This document shows positions 12,101 through 24,336 of a DNA stretch of 64,000 bases, piece after piece (positions within the stretch are counted from its first letter, which is position 1; the number at the start of each line of letters is the position of its first letter). Under the pieces are notes generated by a model that was not told the DNA's origin, did no database searches, and saw only the letters and a program-made list of their open reading frames with translations. A program made the position numbers and the translations under genes. The stretch is from Nipponacmea schrenckii. Lineage: Eukaryota; Mollusca; Gastropoda; Lottiidae. The stretch is from assembly GCA_030562195.1 (NCBI GenBank), contig CM060202.1, forward strand, positions 29,126,317 to 29,190,316, in the 5' to 3' direction.

Positions 12101-14302
12101 TTCGAGAATGCTAACAATGTTCTAAGTACCGGTCCGGAAACTATCAGAGGATAATGGTTAACAGTGGTACCAGGTTGAAAAAATGGTGCCTATAGCCCCA
12201 TAGGGATTAGAAATGGATAACGTATTAACACCGTGTTTATAGGATCGTCTGACTTTTTCTGTTTTCGATAGTTTGGAGGGTCTACAGTCTCTGTTTTGTA
12301 ATTCATGCATCAACTATTTTTTACAGATCATAGGATCTTCACAGAAACTCAGTCAGCTGTTTATCTCCAGTCTTCACGGAGTAAATGGAAGTCAAATGAC
12401 CAGGACACAGAAATAAATATGCTAATAGCGAATGAAGGATAATCAATTCACAGATGATCTGGGTACAATCACAGAATCACAGACAGTGGTATACCGGATT
12501 TAAGTTTTATTGAAAATTGTCAAGTCATACACCCTTCAAAAAGATAGTTACATACTATATTATCCTGTATAATGGAAGACATCAATACAATTGATGTACC
12601 CGGTCAATTTGTTTAGAAAAGCGGAAATTACTGATTATTCTGGCACCGGTCTTTGGATTGTATTACCATCAAAATATCGACGATAAAACTGGGTACTCGA
12701 AACAGAACAACTTAAAATTGGTCTGTAAATTTTTCAAAGCAGTTCTTAATCGAGACCTTACTAAAAATCGAGCTGTTAGAAAGTTAATTGTCTGTCAAAT
12801 CACATGATACACGATCAGTCTCTAAACCACGAATTCTCAAACCCTTGGTTATTCAGCGTGTCTAACCATTCACAAGAATAACAGGTCAATCTAGGTTGCC
12901 AAAATACGAATACAAAATCAAATTGGAAAAAAAAAACACTTCTTTCACTGTAATTCTGCAGGAATAAGAATTCGAGATCATAAACAAATTCCAAACAACC
13001 CTTCGTAACGTCAGCCAAAACAGCTGTACACTTAACTAGATATTCTACAGGTATAAAATTCACCAAGTTTAACAAGCCAATCTCGGAATCTTTTACACAA
13101 ATTCCAATCCCATTCTGAAGCTAGTCATATAAAACACGTTACACGTTAAGAGCTATATAATTTACAGAAACATTCTACATATCGCCTGCAGACTCGGGGT
13201 TGGGTTTACATCGTTTACACCGCTTTATCTAACTCTTACTCATCTTCTACAGTTCAACATTCCAAACATACATTTCAATTTTAACCTTTTAGCATAGTTT
13301 TCAAACTTTTACATTGAGTTTTTTAAAAGGTCGTGTTATTGTGTTTAACAGATTAGATTGGGGCATTAATTATAAACATTATTATGTGAATGGGGTCAAT
13401 ATCTGCTTTTGTGGTGGCCAGGTCGGTTCAAAATTGTTCTGCTGTTTGGTTTACACACACATTTGTATGCTCTTGTATGCTCTATTTACCTCTTCTTGCA
13501 GGATCGGCTTAATTATTGTGATAGTCAAGTTCTAATTCAACTGTCGCACGGTACACAGAAGCACTTGGCGGTTGTGGAATCTTTAATAAAGACAACTGCT
13601 TGTCTAAATAGACGACGTACATGTACTTTTGTTTTAAGGTTTGTGGTAGTCAGTTTCTGGTAGAAATCTTCACACGGTAGGTAACGCATTCAACCTGCGA
13701 CTGGGATTGTCAGGGATGTTCAATTCTCAGAGCAGTGTTACTGTAATATTCACTTAAACAATAGAGTGTCGATACCGGAAACGACCTTGGCACATAATAA
13801 TCACTTTCGGAAATTCGGGACACAGAGATCGGTTCATGTCCATACATACAGTGATAACATTTAAAAACTCATAATTCATATGATACCCAAAGATCACTGT
13901 CATAAATAAGTTTAGTGATGGGGATCGTTATCTATTACTGGAGCACCTGACTCCTCTCTATTATCGTTGTTAGTACAGAGGAAATCGAAATGGAACAATT
14001 GATACAGATATATTTGATGCTGAGGAAAGCTAAAATATGGAAATATATAAAATATCTGTAACTTGCAAAAGCATTTCATACATTCCGATCAAGAAGGGAA
14101 GAAGGGTCTTTATTTTTATAACAATTGGTTTTTCTTCACGTTTGCTCATATTCCTTTCTAGATTAGTCAAATTGTTAATCAATTCCAACAGTTACATTTC
14201 AGTTGCTTATCATTTCAAATGGTATACGTGTTCTTGCTTAACAGTGCGCTAGAAAAGATTTTAATCGTTCGACATCATTGTAAGTCTATGTTCGCTTTTT
14301 AC
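6142..14302 (-). other. Inferred 8.2-kb intron of the P/E-rich gene
   Basis: If the exons at 14303-14543 and 2330-6141 are joined, this is the intron between them (GTAAAA donor, TTTCAG acceptor). It is AT-rich with no convincing coding exon on either strand; short open frames near 8.9, 10.0-11.2, 11.9 and 12.9 kb have no recognisable content. It contains a head-bearing SINE copy at about 7270-7460. A perfect CRE-type palindrome TGACGTCA occurs at 10979-10986, with no evidence of use. Confidence 0.45.
7270..7460 (-). mobile_element. SINE copy, head-bearing, diverged
   Basis: On the plus strand the order is 'aacgtgcacag', 'gtttattgtcccatccgaac', 'cactgacaagggtgaatcgg' and 'actcaatgagccactgcgg'. 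This is the same order as the SINE at 54448-54701, so it is a minus-strand copy. The A-box region (TGGCTCATTGAG on the minus strand) is still recognisable. The B-box region is strongly mutated, so the copy is old. Confidence 0.6.
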
Positions 14303-14543
14303 CGAATTTAAAGCCTCGAATATCGACATAGTAAACTTTGAACACACAGAGTAATATCAGAGCAATTAAAACTATAACAGACACCAACGAAAGAATCAGC
14401 AATCCCGGCCCTAACACCATTATGACTACTAGAACCACTAGAATAACAGCAAGCACATATCTGAACAGAAATAACGCACTTCGTAACAGTTCGAAACACC
14501 AGATAACAAAGATTCGTACGGCTAATCTACCTTCGTCATCCAT
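14303..14543 (-). CDS. Start exon: two-pass membrane hairpin, likely 5' exon of the P/E-rich gene
   Basis: ATG at 14541-14543 sits in a strong Kozak context (A at -3, G at +4). It opens 80 codons: a charged MDDEGR start, a hydrophobic run at about residues 29-44, a GPG turn at 45-47, a second hydrophobic run at about 48-68, then a basic end (VDIRGFKF). After the first base of codon 81 the sequence reads G|GTAAAA, a plausible donor. Read through, the frame stops five codons later. The donor leaves one base; the acceptor at 6141 supplies two (G+AT = Asp), so the join gives ...GFKF-D-PDPLPANEK... in frame. The joined coding length is 4,053 nt (1,350 residues). The two closely spaced segments suggest a hairpin with both ends on one side and the long acidic tail in the cytosol; this topology is inferred. 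The exon could also belong to a separate small protein. Confidence 0.5.
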
Positions 14544-15749
14544 TTCAGTTCAATGACAAGTTTGTAACACAACCTGCACCAATTTCACTACAACGAATAA
14601 ACCAATGAAGAATAATTCCTACCCAGAGTTTTTAAATTCGTTAAATTCGAAATTCTATTTTACTTCAACTGAAATCAATACAACGTAGAAGAGTTCGCTC
14701 CAATAACCGTTATTCACAGTACAGCTCGAATTCGTTTAGTCGAGCGTGACTGTCTTCCAATTCCTCACACCTTGCTAACTGTTTATCAAATCTCAATCCA
14801 TTATAATAAAATAATATCCGTATTTATCCAAAATCAGTAAAAATTTCATTCAAGTTTCGATCATCTACATATGATAAAAATCGTAGTTCAATCTCCAGAC
14901 AATATTGCACAATAAAATTTAGGTCAGAGAGATATTTTCAATATAAATTATTCGAATTTATTAAACTTTATAATAAGGAATTGATTAGAAAATGAATTAA
15001 AAATGTAAATAACTAGGCACAGCTGTGAAAGTGTTAATATAGGCCACAATTATAACACCTTGTCAATTTCAACTGAGCTGATCAATATATGTATATTATA
15101 ACATTATAACACTTAAGGTGATTTGCTGATGCGCTGATTTCTAAAAGAATCCGAGTTCAAAGATGCAAAAAGCAAAATGAAACCCGAAATCCACCAAAAC
15201 ATATTGGCGATACATTCGTAACAACTAATAGACTTTTCATAAAAGGAAATAACTCTACTAAATTTACATAGAAAAAGTTGGTTTTACTGCGACTCTTAAC
15301 AAACGACCGCTAAAGTGGTATAGAACCCAAGCGAGTGTATTGAAAATTACTTAAACTTTTAGACTAAACAACACTCCTTGGAGAAGACCTTTACGTCAAT
15401 ATAGTATAAAGGCATACAACAGCCAAATGGTGCCAGCAGAATCTACAAAAGTGCCCGATAAACAAATGACCAGATATACATTGTTCTATCAAATTGCATC
15501 ATCGAATTCAATAGCGAATTCTATCAACTCAACCGATATTTAGAGAGTTTATCTACTCGAAGACTCGAAAACCACGCCTCATCATATTGACGTGTCTCTC
15601 TGTGTAAAAAGGTGTCTGCCCAAACACAGCACCCAAATGTCATAAAGAATTCAATATTTTATACAATATGAGAAGTTTGGAATTTATACACCCAATGTCA
15701 GAGAGAAACTAAACAAACAATAGATACACTTTAATTGTTTAAATCTGTA
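14544..15749. other. Upstream region of the P/E-rich gene, no gene seen
   Basis: AT-rich sequence 5' of the minus-strand start exon. It should contain that gene's 5' UTR and promoter if the exon call is right. No TATA box, CpG cluster or coding frame can be argued by eye. Confidence 0.35.
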
Positions 15750-16348
15750 TGACCTGATCCAGGTTAGCTTTTAACTCATATTGTTTGGATCATGATTTCA
15801 ATGACCCACGTGATCCAGATAAACTATTACTTATATTTGGCCTGTTAAGTTTGGATCATGATTTCAACGTCCAACAATTATACCAGATGACCCAAGCGAT
15901 CCACATGTGATATTATTTATATTTGACCTATTAAGTTTGGATCGTGATATCAACGTCCAACAATAAACAGATGATCCAGGTGATCCAGATAAACTATTAC
16001 TTATATTTGACCTGTTAAGTTTGGATCATGATTTCCACGTTCAACAATATACCAGATGATCCAGGTGATCCAGATAAACTATTACTTATATTTGACCTGT
16101 AAAGTTTGGATCATGATTTCCACGTCCAACCATATACCAGATGATCCATGTGATCCAGATAAACTATTACTTATATTTGACCTGTAAAGTTTGGATCATG
16201 ATTTCCACGTCCAACCATATACCAGATGATCCAGGTGATCCAGATGTGCTATTACTTATATTTGACCTGTAAAGTTTGGATCATGTATATTACACCGGGG
16301 TCCGAACAATATACCAGATGATCCAGGTGATCCAGCATAATGCTACTT
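15750..16348. repeat. Minisatellite, ~85-bp unit, about 7 copies
   Basis: The repeated core 'gatccagataaactattac' recurs at 15812, (15898), 15982, 16067, 16152 and 16237, with a diverged copy at 16329, giving spacings of 84-86 and then 92. Each unit also carries 'ttggatcatgatttccacg' and 'accagatgatccaggt', so GATC occurs several times per unit. Copies contain 1-2 base indels and stops in all frames, so the array is non-coding. Confidence 0.9.
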
Positions 16349-17807
16349 ACTTATATATCATGACCAATGTTTTTAAGAATTTGGATCAAATTAGCGAACG
16401 AAACGTGAGTAGATGAAACCATTGTTATTTGATGGACCGAGGATTTAGGAAATTAAAGGTAAATAAGAAAACTGTTTATTATCAATTAGTATATCCACCT
16501 CAAACCACCCCATCACATACCATGATTTACAAGTCATCTTCTTACCTTCATCAAATTCCTTCTATATTACAAATAATCAATATTATCACAATTGTCTTTT
16601 GATCTTATATACACCGGGGTGACGGTATACAGGTGGCGCACATAATCTACTTATTATATATCAACAAGTAAGAATTTTGTAAATGGTTAGAATTTAGATG
16701 ATGCATTTATTTTTTCTAAGAAGCTACGCCATACAACAGCTCACCCGGCCAGGACCAATGAAGTTACAGCATTATTTGTTTAAAAACACAATAAACAGAT
16801 ACCTGTACCTAAATGATACTGATAGTTGAAAAATTATAATTCTTAAAATTCAAAAACACAAATATAGTAACAGTATGTAAATATAGATTCTATAAATAAT
16901 TTTAATATTGTTAATAAATAGAGATGAAAACACGACAAATCTTTAAAATCAACAATAATATTTAAATATTTAGAGAAAACTGTGAAATCTTGAAATATCA
17001 CAAAAATCATCGTGACTTTTGTCGAGGTGACCCCTCTTAGGTCCGCGCTGAGTACAATGTAAAAGTTCAATTTGACGGTAATCGACGTTTAAAAGCGTGA
17101 ATATTACTTGTTAATAATGCCAGGAATTCTATGCCAAGAGAAAATATCATGAAAGATTTAACTTGTATTTGATACCATTCCAAACAAAAAGAGAAATAAA
17201 AGTATAGATCCGTTGCGAGGGATGTAGGCTTACAAGTTATTGTTTCGATAAAGCATAGAACTATAGGAGTAACGAAAGTTCAGCATGCGACTTCTTTGGT
17301 ACAGTTTCCATCTAAAACTTTCAATAATAGTGCTCACTGCTCTACCATTATCCATGTTTCATGACGACTCGTCATTCCTTGGGACTGAAATAGGCCTTTA
17401 TAGAAAATATAACTACAAAAATCGGAAGTACATACTAGTTGAAAGTATATATTTTGAACGAATTATACGATTTGTTAACATTTCTAGTATTCCTAAAGAC
17501 TTTTTTTCATAGTAAACCAGGAAGCAGTTATACACAAAAAGATTCATTGTGTCAATGTAAAATTCTCATCATAAAATTCTTTTGTGGATTAGGGCTCTGT
17601 TCCGACAATTCCGTCTTACTACATGTACGACCTTATCTCCCCATCTTCGTTTGACAACATTAAGAACATTTAATACGTTTTAATAGGGTGGTTATATAAT
17701 AGAATTGTAATTTTTAACCACCGAGTTCCATAGTCAAATCTGGTGAACACTTGCCAGTAACACTCTTATATAGGTTTATTTTGGAAACCAGACGTATTAT
17801 TACTATT
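16349..17807. other. No gene seen
   Basis: AT-rich sequence between two minisatellites. Short open frames at 16.8-17.0 and 17.3-17.65 kb are of chance length and low complexity. The phrase 'acaccggggt' occurs both at 16293 and 16611, hinting at a small duplicated segment. Confidence 0.4.
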
Positions 17808-18657
17808 TCATCATCTTCATGATGTCAGGCCATTGCGAACTATGTCCAATACATCTTCACAATGTCAAGCTATTGCGAACTATGTCTAATACATCTTCAC
17901 AATGTCAGGCTATTGCGAACTATGTCCAATACATCTTCACAATGTCAAGCTATTACAAACTTCATATTAATACATCTTCACAGTGTTAAGCTATTGCGAA
18001 CTACGTCCAATACATCTTCATTATGTCAAGATATTGCGAACTATGTCTAATACATCTTCATAATGTCAAGCTATTGCGAACTATGTCTAATACATCTTCA
18101 TAATGTCAAGCTATTGCGAACTATGTCTAATACATCTTCATAATGTCAAGCTATTGCGAACTATGTCTAATACATCTTCACAGTGTCAAGCTATTGCAAA
18201 CTTCATCTTATAAATCTTCACAATATCAAGCTATTGCGAACTATGTCTAATACATCTTCATAATGTCAAGCTATTGCGAACTATGTCTAATACATCTTCA
18301 TAATGTCAAGCTATTGCGAACTATGTCTAATACATCTTCATAATGTCAAGCTATTGCGAACTATGTCTAATACATTTTCATAATGTCAAGCTATTGCGAA
18401 CTATGTCTAATACATCTTCATAATGTCAAGCTATTGCGAACTATGTCTAATACATCTTCACAATGCCAAGCCATTGCGTACTACGTATTATACATCTTCA
18501 CTATGTCAAGCTATTGCGAACAATGTCTATTACATCTTCACAATGTCAAGATATTACCAACTTCATCTTATGCATATTCACAATGTCAAGCTATTGCGAT
18601 CTATGTCTAATACATCTTCACAATGTCAAGTTATTTCGATCAATGTCTAATACTTCT
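17808..18657. repeat. Minisatellite, 40-bp unit, about 21 copies
   Basis: The unit is 'gcgaactatgtctaatacat' plus 'cttcataatgtcaagctatt' (40 bp exactly). Spacing is very regular; variation is mostly substitution (caa/taa/cagtg versions), with a few subtypes clustered in the middle. Because 40 is not a multiple of three, the frame changes every unit and the short open frames across it are artefacts. Confidence 0.95.
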
Positions 18658-20509
18658 TTATTTTACATCAATATACGATAATATAAGAAAGAGGAGTGCA
18701 CAGTATTTTATAATATCGTTTAGTGATTGTGACTTACACTAAATTGCTTCAGATTATGGATAAATGGAGAAAACCCAGAAATTGAACAAACAAATCATTG
18801 GATGCTTCGCTTTAATTAGATTGCAACTTTAGTTTTACAAGAGTTAAAACTCAAGTACCGTAGTTATATCACGAAGGGTAACAATTTATAGAAAAATGCG
18901 GAAAATAATATGTAAGGACTTCCCTAATGTAATCAATATTTAAGCAGATTATTTATCCTAGATTGAAAACTTCCCGTTCTAAATTTAAAATTTAAAAAAA
19001 TTCAATTAGGTTTTGAAGGTACACAGGTTGTTATTGCAGCTTTGAATAAAGCTTGGAGACTGGAAGTCAAAACCTTACTTTATAGGCAACACGATATAAA
19101 AGATGCACTAAATTCACACAAATTTAAGCAAAAAGGGTCAGGAATGATCGAAAGAAAATGAATTCAAACCACCCAGCTCCGGTTTTACGACAACAATCTC
19201 TGTACAAGTTTTTTTTTTTTTTTAAACTGAGCTTTCTCTTACCATTTGGCAGATCCAAGAAAAAAATTATTTTCAGAGTCAAACTCATGGTCGAAGGTAC
19301 TCAAAAATCCTAATTAATAAATCTTAATTAGTGAATTAATTTTCTGAAAATGTAACATATTGACTTACCAATTATTTGACTTTCACCTCTTCCAAAAATT
19401 CCAAACTGAAGTTTAGAGAATAGAGATCCCGTGATGGCCGTCTAATCTGAACTTCAAGATACTAAAACGGTCCCAGGGTTAGGGTAAGGGTTTATATAGC
19501 CGTGAAATCGCCGTCGACTGGAGAAATGACATCGGTCTAACTATATCACACCTTAACAAATATAGACTGAATTCTTAAAATTATGTCACGCCTCACTCGG
19601 TCACTTCTCAACAATTTCTTCAAATATCGAATCAACAATGTTTCGTTTCCTTTTAAATTAGATTCCTATTTTTTAATTTACTCCTAATTACGTAATAGTT
19701 TTTATCAGCGACTGCTGTAGGCACCCCTCTAGTAATTACAATAGACTGTTCCGCGGCGAGAGTCGCGTGTCGTCCAGCAATCCATGTAGCGATATGTTCA
19801 TACACAGGGTGCTAAATTACACCTGAAATATGGGTACATACGACACGAAAATATAACTAGGGACCTTAAGAAACACGCTGAATGATATGATTTTAATGGA
19901 GAACTGCAGATACAGATTTTAGCATTCCAATCCTATGTGTTTTAGTTCACTATTTGAATGTTTAAAGTAATATAGTCTATACAATGCAGTTAGAGAAAGG
20001 GACAAATATAATATCCTTGCTGCATACCTCCATGAAATAAATATAATATTTTTCAACCAAAACGAAAATTTTAAGAATCATCCTCACTCCGAAATTTAAA
20101 AAACTAACAGCAGACAATCTTAAAAGACGATGAGGTGAAATCAGCAGGCGCAGTCATAAAGGATGCTAGAGTAAGATCAAAGCCTAGTCGCCATAATGTT
20201 GACTATAACAACTTAACGAGGCGTATTTGGGACAATTTGTCCAGTTCTAACCTATGAAAAAACGTGAATGTATTCTGAAGTAGGCTATATCAATGAACTA
20301 ATATATAGACAGACAGAGAGTATTATATTATCTGAATGATATTTTGTTATCAGTGTGTCCATTATACCACGATATATACCTTTATATAGTATTTATATCC
20401 ATCCGATAACATCCATTCATATAAAAAACCATAACAAGAGAATAAACTTTGTTAAAACACGCTTATTTAATAACAATGTACATAACTTTTCAACACAATT
20501 TAAATTAAT
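18658..20509. other. No gene seen
   Basis: AT-rich, unassigned. At about 19477-19495 there is a short 'agggttagggtaagggtt' run that resembles one to two telomeric repeats but is too short to call an interstitial telomere. Confidence 0.4.
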
Positions 20510-20922
20510 GTATTAAAGAAGTGTGTTATGTACCTTGTTATTAGAGAAGTGTGTTATGTACCTTGTTATTAAAGAAGTGTGTTATGTACCTTGTTATTAA
20601 AGAAGTGTGTTATGTACCTTGTTATTAAAGAAGTGTGTTATGTACCTTGTTATTAAAGAAGTGTGTTATGTACCTTGTTATTAGAGAAGTGTGTTATGTA
20701 CCTTGTTATTAAAGAAGTGTGTTATGTACCTTGTTATTAAAGAAGTGTGTTATGTACCTTGTTATTAAAGAAGTGTGTTATGTACCTTGTTATTCAAGAA
20801 GCGTGTTATGTACCTTGTTATTAAAGAAGTGTGTTATGTACCTTGTTATTCAAGAAGCGTGTTATATACCTTGTTATTAAAGAAGTGTGGTATGTACCTT
20901 GTTATTAAAGAAGTATGTTATA
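20510..20922. repeat. Minisatellite, 28-bp unit, about 14-15 copies
   Basis: The unit 'gaagtgtgttatgtaccttg' plus 'ttattaaa' repeats with perfect 28-bp spacing from 20521 on. Most copies are identical; a few read 'ttcaagaagcg' or 'ttagaga'. High identity points to recent expansion. Confidence 0.95.
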
Positions 20923-22099
20923 TCATAATTTATTATTTTGTGCTTGTTATATTTACCCTCAACTTCTAAATGTCGTTCAAATTATAAAATGAAAATGAAT
21001 ATTGATTATTGATTATTGATTCTCGTGTAATTCATGACTCTCCCAAATTTCGTTTTTGAAGAGCGTGGGGATTCCACATAGCTACTCTATTATAGTCGAT
21101 TGAATTGTTAAGTCAAGTTAGCACAACTTTAGATTCTACGAGTATCTTAAAAGCTGATTGTACAACGGAAAAAGTGGTTGAAAATTGGTCATATCGATCG
21201 ATTTGATTGTTGTCCCCACTATACACTAACAGTTCAGAAAACCTCCTCTAGACTAGACAACGAATACCACGAGCAAAGTCTCTGGTATTAATACATCAAA
21301 ATAAAATAAACAGTCACAACTCCGGCCGATTTGATGGGTATTTTTACCGTTCGTGTGCTTGTATTTAGATCATATTTCCGTGGGTAAACAAACTGGCCGT
21401 GTAAATTCGGAATTGTTTATAAATATAGGAACCGATATACTGCCCCTCCCCAGTCCTCATATGGAGATTTAGAGATATCCCTCCCTTATATGATATTTGT
21501 GACAACGGAGCCGGTTCTATTATGCATCAGGTGAATATATGTTGTGGAATCATTGTTAACCCATCTGTAATTCCACCCTTCGACCCGAATACGTAGCGAG
21601 TCCCATAAACCTCCAGGCAGGGGCGAGGAGTAGCTGCGACATATACATATTACATGTCGAATTCATCCTGGTTTTAATTCTAAGATCTTTTTCAAAGATT
21701 AAATAGGCACTATAATTCAGTCTACTATTAATGCTAATCGACAACATGATTGAGAACACGACTTACTATTATCAGTACGAGGTGTTCAAGTTCGACCTGA
21801 CCCGACAAATATATTAAGGTCATCTCGACTGGTTAACACATTTCCTGACATATTTAGTGATATTTACACCTAATATCTCTCAAAAAAACTTACATAATAT
21901 CATTCAACATAAAAACCTTAAAGCAGACAATGTATTCAATGAACAACTAATTGTCATGCAACCCGGGGGCTTGTCAGTAGTATGTTGCTGTCACTTTACT
22001 ATATGATCATTTTACCCTAGCACCATAAGTAGCCCTCTAACCTTAAAGCTCCTTTTATGGAAAATTCACATAACTGCTGCAAACTAAAGTACGATAAGT
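20923..22099. other. No gene seen
   Basis: Unassigned AT-rich sequence; a short 'attgattattgattattgat' run occurs near 21000-21020. A 67-codon minus-strand open frame at 21556-21759 has no recognisable content. Confidence 0.4.
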
Positions 22100-22440
22100 G
22101 CATAAGATGGTATTGATATACAGAGGTTTTACAGAATACACCATCAGATGGTATTGACTCTGTTAAAGAAGCACAATAGGGTGATATACAGAGGTTTTAC
22201 ACACTACACCATAAGATGCTATTGACTCTGTTAAAGAAGCACAATAGGGTGACATACAGAGGTTTTACAGAATACACCATAAGATGCTATTGACTCTGTT
22301 AAAGAAGCACACTAGGGTGATATACAGAGGTTTTACAGAATACACCATAAGATGCTATTGACTCTGTTAGAAAAAACATCAGAAGATGGTATTGGCTCTG
22401 TTAAAGAAAACACCAGAAGATAATAATGGTTATTTTACAG
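22100..22440. repeat. Minisatellite, 68-bp unit, about 4-5 copies
   Basis: 'cagaggttttaca' recurs at 22121, 22189, 22257 and 22325, i.e. every 68 bp, with 'ccataagatgctattgactc' and 'tgttaaagaagcacaatagg' in each unit. The last partial copies to 22440 are degenerate. Confidence 0.9.
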
Positions 22441-22653
22441 AACACACGAAAGAGTGATATCACGTCCCCTTACAGAGCACAAAAAGATAACATTGGCCTA
22501 TGTAAACAAAAATTACCTAAGGGAAAAATCAGATCTATATCACATATCTACCATACACCTTTGTTATAGGATGACGACCGAAAGTATATAAATCGTTTAA
22601 GCATAAATAACTACTGCTTTCAATGTCAAATCTATATCCCTTGCAGCAATTAA

Positions 22654-22712
22654 ATAAAATGAATGGAGCTTTACGTCCTACCCTCTGCACCTTATGGGCT
22701 TATGAAGAAAGG
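22654..22712 (-). mobile_element. SINE fragment (3' end)
   Basis: 'aatgaatggagctttacgtc', 'ctaccctctgcaccttatgg' and 'gcttatgaag' match the tail-proximal part of the SINE family. Only about 60 bp survive. Confidence 0.6.
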
Positions 22713-23103
22713 ATATCCCTTTCAGACAGTCCACATAGCTGATGTCATACTAAAACTTACCAGTAGTCTTATTTGGTTTCATTTTCTTTTCCCAAAAATC
22801 CTGAAGCTTTTTAAATGTCTCCTCGCAATGCTTCTTCATGAGGTCGGAATCAAATGATGAACACATCTGGTTTTTCCAATCGACTCGAATCAAATAAATA
22901 AAGTGCAGGTTTTAATTGTTGTCTGATCATCAATTAGAGAAGTGTATCAGACGAGTGGGTGATTTTGGGTGATTGTGGGAGCTAGATCGATATTGCTAAT
23001 TGTACCTGTTGGTGATTCACAGTCGCATGATTTGAGAAAAACGTTTGAACATTAAATTTTGACCTATTGAGACGGCATACTAGGTAGTCATAATAATCGA
23101 TTG

Positions 23104-23335
23104 TGTACCAGAATATCACATTCCTTGGTTAACAAGGTAGACGCAATAAGCAACTAAACCAGAATATCACAAGGCTTGTATAACAAGATATACGCAATAA
23201 GCAACTATTCCAGAATATCGCTAGGCTTGGATAACAAGGTAGATGCAATAAGCAACTTTACTAGAATATCGCATGGATAACAAAATAGACGCAATAAGCA
23301 GCTATTCCAGAATATCGCATTGCTTGAATAACAAG
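23104..23335. repeat. Minisatellite, 51-bp unit, about 5 copies
   Basis: 'ccagaatatc' or its variants recur at 23108, 23159, 23210, 23261 and 23307, each followed by 'acaaggtagacgcaataagc'. The last interval is shortened to 46 bp. Confidence 0.88.
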
Positions 23336-24041
23336 GTGGTTACAATTGGGAACAGTTTGAATGAACCGCTCGAAGCCTTCAAGTGTCCACATAGATCAAG
23401 CTCTATAGCCTTACCATATTATGTATTAAGATATTAAGATTTACAAGTAGCATATTGTCGTCTGTGAGAAAAATTATGACGCCTCTAATCCCTAAATTAT
23501 CTAAAAACTATAAGCCAATCTGCTGCATTATTTTACGGCTTATGCTGATATCGTCCTTGACAATAACCCATGTTCTATTAGGCCCTTCAATTTGACAACT
23601 CGAGATCTTGAACAATAGAGTTTAAATGATTTACCAAAATCAAAACTTGGATGAATCCCTCCTCACAACCGCACCCATGTCACATCATAGCAACATCCAT
23701 GCCATACCCATGTCATCCCCCTGTCACATCAATGCCACACCCATACAACATCTATGGCCCACCCGCCCAACAAATATAATTAATTTTGATAATCTCGTGT
23801 GAACGACGCAAGTTTCAGAAAAAACATCCAAAACAGGCCATTTGATTGGAAATATGGGTTAATTTACCATTATTGGTATCCTCATAAAATTCACTTTATA
23901 ACATAACTTTCGACCAAATGATAATGATCAACAAACTCAATTCAACATGGCACAGAAATCGGTGACTTCGCTCTAACAGTTTTATTGGCTATACCAATAG
24001 ACGAAGTTGGCAGACTGTAATTTGGAAATCAACTAAAGTGC
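23336..24041. other. No gene seen
   Basis: AT-rich, with a short C-rich quasi-repeat of 'cccatgtcac' / 'atccatgcc' at about 23675-23765. No coding signal. Confidence 0.4.
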
Positions 24042-24110
24042 ACTATAATAATAATAATAAACTCTTTATTTTACGTTGTATTTTATTGCGAAATGTTACA
24101 CCAGACGTTC
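24042..24110 (-). mobile_element. Retroelement-like 3' terminus with (TTA)n tail
   Basis: Read on the minus strand the end is 'gtaaaataaagagtttatta' followed by TTA repeats. The same terminus is found on the plus strand at 53336-53377 with different sequence upstream. A shared 3' end with a short microsatellite tail is typical of LINEs and of SINEs that borrow their 3' ends. It also contains AATAAA, so a normal gene 3' end is the alternative. Confidence 0.4.
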
Positions 24111-24144
24111 ACTGCCAGACAGAAACACAAAACCTAACCTATTT

Positions 24145-24336
24145 CTATTCAATTATAATTAGCAAAATACTAAACACCAACGATCCAAACAGACAATCCA
24201 ACATTATGGTGTAGCCTATGTCGAACTGAAACTTGTTGACATTGGGTTCTTCCGATGTGACTGAGCGAGACAGTCGCTTGCTTGAAACCAGAAACTTCCT
24301 CAGGGTACAATCTTGACATGGGTCGAGATCATACAC
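24145..24336 (-). CDS. Possible last exon with C-terminal hydrophobic segment (weak)
   Basis: A minus-strand frame of about 63 codons ends in a hydrophobic stretch (LDCLFGSLVFSILLIIIE) and a stop at 24145. It is followed about 65 bp later by two overlapping-type poly(A) signals and the (TTA)n terminus above. A cag/aag-type acceptor can be placed at 'gtcaag|ATTG', which would be phase-compatible with the candidate exon at 30676-30738. The polypyrimidine tract is poor and the length is near chance. It could be a tail-anchored C-terminus or just noise. Confidence 0.15.
   Translation of the reverse strand: MYDLDPCQDCTLRKFLVSSKRLSRSVTSEEPNVNKFQFDIGYTIMLDCLFGSLVFSILLIIIE

Noticed and set aside
17808..18657. 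CRISPR-like regular array of 40-bp units
   Set aside because: The whole unit is repeated with no unique spacers, and the setting is clearly eukaryotic, so this is an ordinary minisatellite. The same applies to the 28-, 30-, 54- and 65-bp arrays.
19477..19495. Telomere-like TTAGGG run
   Set aside because: Only one perfect unit with imperfect neighbours; too short to be an interstitial telomere.
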